From positions 2,728,001-2,792,000 of the forward strand of contig NZ_JBEPOK010000001.1 in the NCBI RefSeq assembly GCF_040546765.1: a DNA stretch of 64,000 nucleotides, read 5' to 3'. This DNA comes from Arthrobacter sp. OAP107 (lineage in GTDB: Bacteria > Actinomycetota > Actinomycetes > Actinomycetales > Micrococcaceae). The position numbers and the translations under genes are program-made. Of the stretch, positions 1 through 7,698 are shown one piece after another. The notes below the pieces were generated by a model. The model ran no database searches, was not told the origin of the DNA, and worked only from the letters and a program-made list of their open reading frames with translations. How positions within the stretch are numbered: the first letter of the stretch is position 1; the number at the start of each line of letters is the position of its first letter.

Positions 1-77
1 TCTCCGAGGGGGACGTCGTCGAAGTGGAAATCACCGGCCTGGGCACCCTGAAAAACACGGTGGAGCTGGTGTCCTGA
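1..77 (+). CDS. 3' end of a fumarylacetoacetate hydrolase family gene
   Basis: Only the last 24 codons are present, reading from base 3 to the TGA at 75-77. The tail reads SEGDVVEVEITGLGTLKN and ends VELVS. A GDxVEVEIxGLGxLxN tail is typical of the fumarylacetoacetate hydrolase (FAH) family, which includes acylpyruvases and 2-hydroxyhepta-2,4-diene-1,7-dioate isomerases that act after aromatic ring cleavage. The gene ends 51 bases before the MhpA-like hydroxylase on the same strand, so the two may be co-transcribed. The catalytic part lies outside the window, so the exact reaction cannot be judged. Confidence 0.75.
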   Translation, partial: SEGDVVEVEITGLGTLKNTVELVS

Positions 78-128
78 CCGGGACCCTGTTCCCGCCGCCC
101 CGACTGCACTCATCCTAGGAACGGAACT

Positions 129-1745
129 TTGATCGGCATGGACAATATCATTGAAACCGACGTACTGGTCATCGGGGCTGGGCCCATTGGCCTGGCTGCG
201 GCGAACCTGCTGGCGGACCAGGGCGTGCACGTGATGCTCGTTGAACGCCATGCCGGTACATGCGATGAACCGCGGGCCATCAGCGTCACCGATGAAACGC
301 TGCGCGTCATGCAGCAGATCGGCATTCTGGACCGGCTCGCGCCGGAGATGCTCATGGACACCGGCGCGCGCTACTTCGGCCGGAAGGAACAACTCCTGGC
401 CGAGGTCCACCCGGCCAGTCCCCGGCTAGGCCAGCCCGGGAAGTCGCAGTTCGACCAGCCCGTCATGGAATCACTGCTGCTCGAGGCCGCCCGGAGCCGT
501 CCGCTGATCGACGTCCGCTTCAACACCGAAGCGTTCCGCATCACGGATGGCCCTGGGCATACGGACACAGTACTGGTCGACCAGGACGGCAAGCACACCG
601 TCCGTTCCAAATGGGTAGTGGCGTGCGACGGCGGCCGCAGCCCGGTCCGCTCCCAGCTCGGCATCCCGATGGAAGGTTCCACGCAGGTCCAGAAATGGAT
701 CGTCGTGGACATCATCAACGTTCCGGGTGAACCGGAACCGTTCTCCGAGTTCCACTGCAACGGGACACGTCCCGTCGTCGTGGTTCCCGGAGTCCACGGC
801 CGCCGCCGCTACGAGTTCATGCTCCTCCCCGGCGAGGAGGCCGCAGCGGTGACGTCTTCGGAGGCCATCATCAAGCTCGTCGCGCCGTTCCAGACTATTG
901 CGCCTGAGGACATCCGCCGCGCGGCCGTCTACGTGGCCCACCAGCGCGTGGCATTGAACTACCGCGTGGGGCACATCCTCCTTGCCGGGGACGCCGCCCA
1001 CATGATGCCTCCGTTCGCCGGGCAGGCCCTCAACGCCGGGATCCGCGATGTCGCCAACCTTGCCTGGAAGGTCGCCGCAAACATCCAGGGCACCGGCACC
1101 GAGGCCCTTGTAGACACCTATCAGTCGGAGCGGCGTCCGCACGCGGTGGACATGGTGCGCCTCTCGCATCGGATCGGCAACGTGGTGATGAACGTCAACC
1201 CGGCGCTGACCGCCATCCGTGACGCCGTCATCAGCGCGTCCGGCATCGTTCCCGCCGCCAAGGGCTGGCTCGCCGGTATGAAGTTCCTCAAGCAGCCGCA
1301 CTTCACCGACGGCTGCGTGGCGGACCCGGGTAGTGCAGGTTCCAGATGGGCAGCCGCGCTGGTGGGCCGCTCTCTTTCCCAGCCGCAGGTCACGCTGTCC
1401 ACCAGCGATGCCGTCCCGCTGGACACCGTCCTCGGTACGGGCTGGTCACTGCTGCACTTCCCCTACGATCGCCGTGCACCCCTTGAGGTCCGGCGGCTGG
1501 GCACAGTGGAGAACGACGACGGCACGCACCTCGCGCTGACAGGCGTCACGGCCGTCACCGACACCGACGGCGCGTTCGCGGCTGTCGCCGGGAGCGGTAC
1601 GACCCTCTTGGTGCGGCCGGACCGCTATGTCGCAGCAGCCACCACTCCCGACACCGAGCAGGCGGCGTTCGAGGCGCTGGCCGCGTACGTGCCGCAGCTG
1701 GCCCGCCTGCGGAATGCCGCAGCTGCAGTGCCGGCTATACGCTGA
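129..1745 (+). CDS. FAD-dependent aromatic hydroxylase, MhpA-like
   Basis: A class A flavoprotein monooxygenase of 538 residues, close to the length of 3-(3-hydroxyphenyl)propionate hydroxylase. The Rossmann GAGPIG motif is at residues 16-21. The DG motif reads VVACDGGRSPVRS, and the C-terminal FAD-ribityl GD motif reads LLAGDAAHMMPPFAGQ followed by LNAGIRD, the MhpA-type form. Family members use NAD(P)H and O2 to hydroxylate a phenol ortho to an existing hydroxyl. The start is TTG at 129, eight bases after AGGA (117-120); ATG at 138 is possible but sits 17 bases from that site. The gene follows an FAH-family gene and faces the HpaB-like operon, so ring hydroxylation before ring cleavage is likely. 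The substrate cannot be read from sequence. Confidence 0.85.
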   Translation: MIGMDNIIETDVLVIGAGPIGLAAANLLADQGVHVMLVERHAGTCDEPRAISVTDETLRVMQQIGILDRLAPEMLMDTGARYFGRKEQLLAEVHPASPRLGQPGKSQFDQPVMESLLLEAARSRPLIDVRFNTEAFRITDGPGHTDTVLVDQDGKHTVRSKWVVACDGGRSPVRSQLGIPMEGSTQVQKWIVVDIINVPGEPEPFSEFHCNGTRPVVVVPGVHGRRRYEFMLLPGEEAAAVTSSEAIIKLVAPFQTIAPEDIRRAAVYVAHQRVALNYRVGHILLAGDAAHMMPPFAGQALNAGIRDVANLAWKVAANIQGTGTEALVDTYQSERRPHAVDMVRLSHRIGNVVMNVNPALTAIRDAVISASGIVPAAKGWLAGMKFLKQPHFTDGCVADPGSAGSRWAAALVGRSLSQPQVTLSTSDAVPLDTVLGTGWSLLHFPYDRRAPLEVRRLGTVENDDGTHLALTGVTAVTDTDGAFAAVAGSGTTLLVRPDRYVAAATTPDTEQAAFEALAAYVPQLARLRNAAAAVPAIR

Positions 1746-1760
1746 CAGGCCGAGGGAAGG

Positions 1761-1795
1761 GAGCGGGGAGGCCGAACGGCCTCCCCGCTCTTTTT
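1761..1795 (+). terminator. Rho-independent terminator after the MhpA-like gene
   Basis: A perfect 13-base-pair GC-rich stem (GAGCGGGGAGGCC with its complement) closes a GAAC loop and is followed by TTTTT. It starts 16 bases after the stop codon at 1745. Confidence 0.9.
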
Positions 1796-1873
1796 GCTGT
1801 GTGCATGCCCACTAGTGCCAGCGGCAGGGCGTTTCCAGCGCTGAGCTGCTACCGAGTGGGGACAGGCTCGAAC

Positions 1874-1927
1874 GACGGCGGGGCCGCACCCACCGGGATC
1901 GGAATCCCTGGGTGCGGCCCCGCCGTC
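1874..1927 (-). terminator. Long GC-rich hairpin at the end of the minus-strand operon
   Basis: GACGGCGGGGCCGCACCCA pairs with its complement about 17 bases away. It lies about 20 bases past the stop of the flavin reductase gene. No U tract follows on the minus strand, so it may act as a barrier between the convergent operons rather than as a classical terminator. Confidence 0.6.
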
Positions 1928-1945
1928 GCCGTTTGAAGCCGTTGC

Positions 1946-3097
1946 TTAGACCTCGCCGCCGTGCCGTTCGATGACGTCGCTGGCCAGCTGCTTGCCGAAG
2001 GAGGTGTGCAGGCGGAGAGCCTCGGCCGCCCGCTCGTGGTCACGGTCCCTCAGTGCCGCCGTGAGCTCGACGATGTGGCTGTGGTCCATCTTCCGGGCCC
2101 ACTCTTCGCTGTTGAGAGCCTCGCGCCAGACCGTGCCGATGCCCAGGCGGCGGAACGCATCAGTGAGCTGGGCGGAGCCTGCCACGCTCACGAGCCGGTT
2201 GTGGTACTTCGCGTTCGTCTTGAGGAAGGTGTCCAGCGCTTCCTCGTCACCCTGGCGCAGCACGGCAAGCTCCTCCGTGAGGCGGCTCAGCTCTGCCAGG
2301 TCCTCGTCGGAGAACTTGTCGAAGTGGCTGGCGAGGACCCCGAGTTCGATCGTGAGGCGGCCGTCATAGACACTGTCCGTCAACTGGCGGGTGATGGGAG
2401 CGGGAAGGAATTCCCCCCTGTCCCCCCGGGTGACCAGGGACTCGGCTGTCAGCTTCACCAGGGCATTGTGAACGTTGTGCGGATCGGACTTGGATTGGGC
2501 TGCGATCTCCACCGGATCCAGCGCGGAATGCAGCGGGGTGCGACGCCCCAGGACCCAGTCGCGTACTGCATCGTAGGCGGCGAGCTCCTTGACCCTTTCG
2601 AGCCGTCCGAATGCACCGCGGAAGTAGGCCAGAGGCTCACCCGTGCTGGCTTCGGCGTCCGTGACCTGGCCGAGGAATACGGTGTGCGTCCCCCCGGTGG
2701 GGGTTTCCGCGACGCGGCAGACGATGGTGGCAAGGGCGCCGTCCAGCATGGGAACGCCCTCCGGCGACAGGGTGACAGGGACGCCGTCGAACTTGTCTCC
2801 GCCCTTGCGTCCGAACTTCATGGCGAGGTCGCTCTGGTCCTCGGCCAAAATGTTGATACCGAAGACTCCCGCCTTCAGCACGGCGTCGTGCGTGGAGCTG
2901 GAGCGGTTAAGGCAGGCGAGCATCATGGGCGGCTCCATGGACAGCGAGGACACTGCCGACGCCGTTGTGCCGTAAAACGCGCCGTCCACAACGGTGGTGA
3001 TCACCGTGACGCCGCTCGCGAAGTGGCCCACAACGTGACGGAAAACAGCGGGATCTACGGCGATCTCCGCGGCGGGAACAACCTGATGTGCATTCAC
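1946..3097 (-). CDS. Flavin reductase fused to a GntR/FCD-type regulatory domain
   Basis: The 383-residue protein has three parts. Residues about 17-170 are a HpaC-type FMN-binding flavin reductase domain (FRHVVGHFASGVTVITT, later GGTHTVFLGQV). Residues about 175-240 resemble a GntR winged helix (AYDAVRDWVLG, then HNVHNALVKLTAESLV). Residues about 245-383 resemble the all-helical FCD effector domain, including FLKTNAKYHNRLVSVAG. It should supply reduced flavin to the HpaB-like hydroxylase two genes upstream. The GTG start at 3097 has AGGAGG at 3103-3108 and overlaps the PrpD stop by GTGA. The fused part may sense an aromatic effector and control the reductase, as the MarR-like domain of Acinetobacter baumannii C1-HPAH does; that is analogy only. 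DNA binding is also possible. Confidence 0.85.
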   Translation of the reverse strand: MNAHQVVPAAEIAVDPAVFRHVVGHFASGVTVITTVVDGAFYGTTASAVSSLSMEPPMMLACLNRSSSTHDAVLKAGVFGINILAEDQSDLAMKFGRKGGDKFDGVPVTLSPEGVPMLDGALATIVCRVAETPTGGTHTVFLGQVTDAEASTGEPLAYFRGAFGRLERVKELAAYDAVRDWVLGRRTPLHSALDPVEIAAQSKSDPHNVHNALVKLTAESLVTRGDRGEFLPAPITRQLTDSVYDGRLTIELGVLASHFDKFSDEDLAELSRLTEELAVLRQGDEEALDTFLKTNAKYHNRLVSVAGSAQLTDAFRRLGIGTVWREALNSEEWARKMDHSHIVELTAALRDRDHERAAEALRLHTSFGKQLASDVIERHGGEV

Positions 3098-4548
3098 TTG
3101 ATCCTCCTGGGATGTATTGCTGAAAAATGGGGTGTGAAGAGTCTGATGAGAGGTGCCAGGCTGTCCAGTTCCTCAAGGTGCTGGACGAGTTTTACTGCTT
3201 CCTCGGCATTTCTGCGCGGGGTCCTGCCGCCAAACTCGGCGTTGGCGTAGTACTTCTCCAGGATCTCCGCCTCACTCATCGGATTGGCGTAGATGTCCCC
3301 CTTGGGCACGTCCGTCCTGGCCCTGAGCACCGAACCATCCCGGAGCCGCAACTCCACCTCGGCGGTCAGCGATTCCGCGGGCGGCAGCGAATCAACCAGC
3401 CGGATCTTGTCCAGCAGCCGCTGCAGGCGCGGGTCCTGCATGTGCTCAAGCGTGAGGTGTTCCGGCCGGACCGTCATGTACATCAGGGCCGTGGCGGCCG
3501 TGAAGCGGATGCTGAATGCACCGGACACCTCCGGGCACTCGCCGATCGCGAAGGGCTGGCCCACGAAACCGTTCAGAGTCCGTGGCGTCACGTGGATAAC
3601 AACCTCCTCGATCTCGTCCTCGTTGAACCTGTTTTCCGTGGCTAGCCGCACGCAGGCGTCCAGGGAGGGGTGGCTGGCGCGGCACGAGGACCACGGCTTG
3701 ATCACGCAGTCCGCATAGAATGCCTCGCCAAGGCGGCGGGTCACCTTCTCCGGCGCCGGCGATGAACAGTACATGTCCAGGAACCCGTGCGGACCACCGA
3801 TGGCATCCGCCGGCCCGGTGAAGCCCGACTGGGCAAGCTCCGCGGACACGATCGCGTTGCGGGCGGCGAAGGCCATGGGCAGTTTGAACGCGAGGGTCTG
3901 GTCGAAGATGTTGGCCACGGTTCCGGACAGCTGGTTCACCGCGATGCCCAGCGCGTTCCGGACCTGGTGCGAGCCGAGCCCCATCAGTTTGGCTGCGACT
4001 GCGGTGCCGCCAAGGCCATTGACAGTGCCGGTGTTGTCCTGACCGCTGTAGACGTCAAAGCCCGACGCCGCAGCCAGTCGCGCGGTGAGGTCGTCCCCGA
4101 GGATCAATGCGGTGAGCAGCTCCCTCCCTGAGGAGCGCTGCTGCTCGGCCACAGCCAGAGCCACCGGAACGGTGGTCCCGCTGATGTGGGCTGCGGTCTG
4201 CGTATGGTCCTCGTATTCCGCGCCGATCGGCTCGAAGTCGTAGGACCGCATCATAACCGCGTTGACCATCGCCGCGTTGTGCGCCGGCAGCCTCGTGCCG
4301 TGGACCAGGACCCGGGATTCCGGAGCCCCGCCCCAGCGGCGTGCCAGGCGCAGGAGGGCGTTGTTGCCCTGGGCGCGGTGGCCCGCGGCGATGTTGCCCA
4401 GCGCGTCGATGATCCGGACCTTGGCCCGCGCGACGCTGTCGGCGTCCAGGTTTTCGAAGCCGGTGCCCGCAACATGCCCGGCCACAGTGCCCGTCATGTT
4501 GTCCAGGCTGTTTTCAAGGCCGGCCGCCTCGGCGGTCTCCGCGGTCAT
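3094..4548 (-). CDS. MmgE/PrpD family protein
   Basis: At 484 residues it matches the length of MmgE/PrpD proteins. Typical features are the N-terminal ALGNIAAGHRAQGN, LALAVAEQQRSSGRELLTALILGDDL, and the segment KPWSSCRASHPSLDACV. Members include 2-methylcitrate dehydratase, cis-aconitate decarboxylase and iminodisuccinate epimerase, so the family alone does not give a reaction. It lies between the HpaB-like oxygenase and its flavin reductase, nine bases from the first and overlapping the second by four, so the three are surely one transcript. A role on a carboxylated intermediate after ring cleavage, or on the import substrate, is inferred only. Confidence 0.85.
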   Translation of the reverse strand: MTAETAEAAGLENSLDNMTGTVAGHVAGTGFENLDADSVARAKVRIIDALGNIAAGHRAQGNNALLRLARRWGGAPESRVLVHGTRLPAHNAAMVNAVMMRSYDFEPIGAEYEDHTQTAAHISGTTVPVALAVAEQQRSSGRELLTALILGDDLTARLAAASGFDVYSGQDNTGTVNGLGGTAVAAKLMGLGSHQVRNALGIAVNQLSGTVANIFDQTLAFKLPMAFAARNAIVSAELAQSGFTGPADAIGGPHGFLDMYCSSPAPEKVTRRLGEAFYADCVIKPWSSCRASHPSLDACVRLATENRFNEDEIEEVVIHVTPRTLNGFVGQPFAIGECPEVSGAFSIRFTAATALMYMTVRPEHLTLEHMQDPRLQRLLDKIRLVDSLPPAESLTAEVELRLRDGSVLRARTDVPKGDIYANPMSEAEILEKYYANAEFGGRTPRRNAEEAVKLVQHLEELDSLAPLIRLFTPHFSAIHPRRIK

Positions 4549-4557
4549 TGGGATTTC

Positions 4558-6057
4558 CTAGCTTCCGGCCCCGACGGCGATCCGGTCACCTGCAGTGACG
4601 CTGTCCGACGCTGCAGGGGTACCGTCAATTTCCTCGAACATGGCCTGGTAAGCACCGGTTTCCCCGGCTGCCTGGGCCTTGCGGTGGTCGAGGGCGCGGG
4701 CACGGCCGATGCTGCCCAGGTAGAAACGCTCGTAGAGCTCGATCCGGCTGCCCAGTGCCGAGCCGGCGAAGTCCCAGGCGGTGCGCATGATGCGGGCGCG
4801 TTCCTGGGCGCTGATGCCGTTGGCGCCGGGCAGGTACTTCTGCAGCAGCGGGCCCAGCCGGGGATCGCTGAAGGCACCGCCCGTGGGAGTTGCCAGCAGG
4901 TTGTGCGAGCCCATGGACTTGATGATCTCGTTGATCCGGATCATCCAGCCGGGCATGATGGCCCGCAGGGAGCTGATGTCGTCGTGGCAGAAGAATGCTC
5001 CGCCGCCCCAGTCCGAGGCCCGCAGTTCCGCGGAGTGGATGGCCGCGCGGGTGAGGCGGAGGTAGGTGTAGATCTCACCGAGCATCGCGCCCACCTCGGG
5101 CTTGTTCTCGGTTCCGGTCACCTTGGCGATCTGCGTGCAGAGGTCATAGGCGAACTCCAGCTTCACGGCGGCGCGGATGGCCGTCTGCTGCTGGGTGTTG
5201 CCGGAGGCCGTGCCGGCGTTGATGGAGTTATAGACGTCCAGGTTGCCGTCGATGAACACGCGGTTCCAGGGCACCAGCACGTCGTCGAAGATGATGACGG
5301 CGTCCTGCTCGTCGAAGCGGGCGGAGAACGGCTTGTCAGCAACATCGGCGTCCACGCCGTAGTGGTCGCGGCAGATGGCGACGACGCCCGGGGTGGCCAC
5401 CGGTATGGCGAAGGAAAGGGCGTATTCCTCGTAGCCCTTTTGGATAGGCACCGCCGGGTAGACGTACAGCTCATCGGCGATCGGCCCGAGGGTGGCGAGC
5501 ATCTTCGCGCCCCTGACGATCAGGCCCTCCTGGGTCCGCTCCACGACGCGCAGGGTGAGTTCCTCGTTCATGCCCTGCAGCTCCCCCACGCTCTTGTCGA
5601 TCGCGGCGTGCACGATGGTATGGGTTAGCGCGAGGTCCTTTTCGATCACTTCGCGGTGGTACGCCGCCAGGCGCTGGTGGTACACCGGGTCCCCGGAGCG
5701 GTCGAAGATGTCCTGGCGGGACACGTGCCCGGCCAGGACCACATTGACGTAGTCCGGCGTGCGGCCCAGCATGCCGTTGGAGTAGCGGGCCAGGCGGTCG
5801 AAGGCGCGGTGGCGCCGGGCGATGTCCTCCGCGTTCCTGGGGAGCGAGAGGCTTACGTTCATGGCTTCGCCGGTCTCGGGATGAGTGGTCAGGCAGTCCG
5901 CGGCGTACTTGTGCTGGTAGTCGAAGTAGCCGGCCATACCTTCTACGGAGCCCTTAAAGGCCGGGTGGTCAAGGACAGAGATACGCTCCGACCCCAGCCA
6001 CACCTCACGGCCGTCGTCCAAGCCCCGCTTGTACTCTGCTCCGGTGCGTGCAGTCAC
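4558..6057 (-). CDS. HpaB-type flavin-dependent phenol hydroxylase, oxygenase component
   Basis: The 499-residue protein belongs to the 4-hydroxyphenylacetate 3-hydroxylase large-component family. The segment SNGMLGRTPDYVN (residues 93-105) carries Arg99 and Tyr103, matching residues that contact substrate in Thermus HpaB. The family uses free FADH2 from a separate reductase to hydroxylate phenols ortho to the hydroxyl; the reductase is encoded two genes downstream. With the Baeyer-Villiger enzyme and esterase next door, hydroquinone or a related phenol is the likely substrate (inference). The GTG start at 6057 is preceded by AGAAGGAGATCACA. The promoter and dyad at 6114-6161 lie just upstream. 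Confidence 0.88.
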   Translation of the reverse strand: MTARTGAEYKRGLDDGREVWLGSERISVLDHPAFKGSVEGMAGYFDYQHKYAADCLTTHPETGEAMNVSLSLPRNAEDIARRHRAFDRLARYSNGMLGRTPDYVNVVLAGHVSRQDIFDRSGDPVYHQRLAAYHREVIEKDLALTHTIVHAAIDKSVGELQGMNEELTLRVVERTQEGLIVRGAKMLATLGPIADELYVYPAVPIQKGYEEYALSFAIPVATPGVVAICRDHYGVDADVADKPFSARFDEQDAVIIFDDVLVPWNRVFIDGNLDVYNSINAGTASGNTQQQTAIRAAVKLEFAYDLCTQIAKVTGTENKPEVGAMLGEIYTYLRLTRAAIHSAELRASDWGGGAFFCHDDISSLRAIMPGWMIRINEIIKSMGSHNLLATPTGGAFSDPRLGPLLQKYLPGANGISAQERARIMRTAWDFAGSALGSRIELYERFYLGSIGRARALDHRKAQAAGETGAYQAMFEEIDGTPAASDSVTAGDRIAVGAGS

Positions 6058-6113
6058 TGTGATCTCCTTCTAGCCGGATCCAACACTGGCGGTCCGACTA
6101 CCATTTTTGGATA

Positions 6114-6161
6114 GAAAATATATTCCTGTTCGATTTTATATAAACAGCACAACTTTGGCAA
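6114..6161 (-). promoter_or_regulatory. Promoter and AT-rich operator for the hpaB-like operon
   Basis: On the minus strand, TTGCCA (6161-6156) and TATAAA (6140-6135) are 15 bases apart. About ten bases past the -10 box is the near-palindrome GAAAATATATTC (6114-6125), placed where a repressor would block transcription. The same core occurs at 9792-9806 and 14379-14412. Confidence 0.5.
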
Positions 6162-6210
6162 TGGTCCGCCAAGCACCCGTGAGCTGCCTTACAGCCGCAG
6201 GAGGGCCGCG

Positions 6211-7698
6211 CTAACGGCGCGGACGGAGTTCCGGCTCTACGCTGCCCGGTACTATCCCGCCGGCGGTCACGGTGTGCACCTGCGGGCGCTCCGCCGTGAA
6301 CCGCCCCAGCGGCTCGCCGGATAAGGAACGCGGCCGACCGTCAGCCACAAAGCCGAGCAGCAGCGGCCGCAGCTGGTCGGAAACTTCATCGAAGCTGTCC
6401 TCGGGAAAGCCGCGGAGCATCGGGGCGTCCTGCCAGTGCGCCCGGTTGCCGAAGAGGAACGGCAGGTCAAAGCAATGCGGGCTTCCGGCCCCTTCAAGCT
6501 TGCTGGGAACCGAGAACCGCAGCAGCGTCGACTCCACTCCTGCGGCGTTAGCCCGGCCAGCCAGTTCCGTGGCGGCAAGGCCGAACTGGTGCAGGCTCAT
6601 GGCCTCCACGAGCTTGGCGTGCGGGGTTGCCTCCGGCAGCCGCGAGTCGAGGAAGTCCAGGACTTCGCGGGCTTCCTCGAAGTGTGCGGCCACGAAGTCT
6701 GCCACCTGCTCCGGTCCCACAGCAGGCACCGGCACAGCATGCAGGAAAGCTACAGCCTCGTTGTCCGTACTGGTGAGCAGCAAAGACTCCACATGCAGAG
6801 CGGAGGCAGCACGGCGAAAGTCCATCGCCCACTCCGGAACCAGCCCGCCGTCCGCCGCCGGCACCAGCCCAAGTCCGCGCCCCGCATATGCCCTGCCGAC
6901 TGCAGCCTGGGCTTCAAGAATGGCGGGAATGGGAGCATCAGCCAGTCCCCCGCCCCCGCACCCGCCGTTGGCAAGCGCGTCATTGAGAAAACCGTTGAAC
7001 AGTTCCCGGCGTTCTTCATAGGCAGCGGGGCTGAGCGGCGGCTGCCAGGGCAGGCTGAACAGCGCTGTCCGGCTAAAAAGTCCCTTCGCGGCGGGGGCGA
7101 GGCTAAGGATGTAGGCGTACCAGGCCCCGGCCGAATGGCCGGCGAGGGTGACGGCCGCAGGGTCTCCCCCGAACGCGGGGATGTTCACCGAAACCCACCT
7201 GAGCGCCTGCAGGATGTCCTGCGCACCGAGGTTGAGGGGCCCGCCGGATCCGCCCAGTAGCGCCAGCGCGCCCAGCCGGTAACTGAGGGTGACCACTACG
7301 GCGTTGCCCTCGGTGGCGAGCCGTGCGCCGTCGTACCAGCCCACGTTTCCCGCGCCGCTGATGAACGCTCCGCCGGGGAGGAAAACGAGGACGGGCAGGT
7401 CCTGGGCGCCCTCGGGTGCCCAGATGTCCAGCAAGAAGGAGTCCTCGTCCTGCGGCAGGCGGGAAAGTGCCGGGCCCATGAGCCAGTCCAGGGACCCTGG
7501 CGACTGCGGAAACACGGTGGGGCCGACCTGGGCACTCCCGGGCGAGGGATCGCCGAGCGGCGAGAACCGGTCGGCAGCGTCCAGCCGCTCACCGTAGCGG
7601 ACCCCGGGAACGTGGACGACGCCGTCGGCTGTCTTTCCCCAGTACACCGAGTCACCGGCGGAGAAGGCGTGCGGCCCGGCGATGAGGTGGGGGCTCAT
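6211..7698 (-). CDS. Type B carboxylesterase
   Basis: The 495-residue alpha/beta hydrolase has the nucleophile elbow AGHSAG with Ser189, the oxyanion-hole segment FLPGGAF (residues 106-112), and the ALRWVSVNIPAFGGDP block of type B carboxylesterases. No signal peptide is visible, so it is cytoplasmic. Its ATG overlaps the stop of the Baeyer-Villiger gene (ATGA, 7695-7698), which implies translational coupling. The pairing suggests that it hydrolyses the aryl ester made by the monooxygenase, as HapD does after HapE in 4-hydroxyacetophenone degraders. About 150 bases separate its stop from the hpaB-like start, and a separate promoter lies there. Confidence 0.88.
   Translation of the reverse strand: MSPHLIAGPHAFSAGDSVYWGKTADGVVHVPGVRYGERLDAADRFSPLGDPSPGSAQVGPTVFPQSPGSLDWLMGPALSRLPQDEDSFLLDIWAPEGAQDLPVLVFLPGGAFISGAGNVGWYDGARLATEGNAVVVTLSYRLGALALLGGSGGPLNLGAQDILQALRWVSVNIPAFGGDPAAVTLAGHSAGAWYAYILSLAPAAKGLFSRTALFSLPWQPPLSPAAYEERRELFNGFLNDALANGGCGGGGLADAPIPAILEAQAAVGRAYAGRGLGLVPAADGGLVPEWAMDFRRAASALHVESLLLTSTDNEAVAFLHAVPVPAVGPEQVADFVAAHFEEAREVLDFLDSRLPEATPHAKLVEAMSLHQFGLAATELAGRANAAGVESTLLRFSVPSKLEGAGSPHCFDLPFLFGNRAHWQDAPMLRGFPEDSFDEVSDQLRPLLLGFVADGRPRSLSGEPLGRFTAERPQVHTVTAGGIVPGSVEPELRPRR

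Noticed and set aside
1961..3250. 429-codon plus-strand open frame opposite the flavin reductase fusion
   Set aside because: No recognisable domain, and it crosses two genes of the minus-strand operon.
4186..5628. 480-codon plus-strand open frame opposite the PrpD- and HpaB-like genes
   Set aside because: It mirrors two real genes with clear family motifs and shows none itself; long antisense frames are expected at this GC content.
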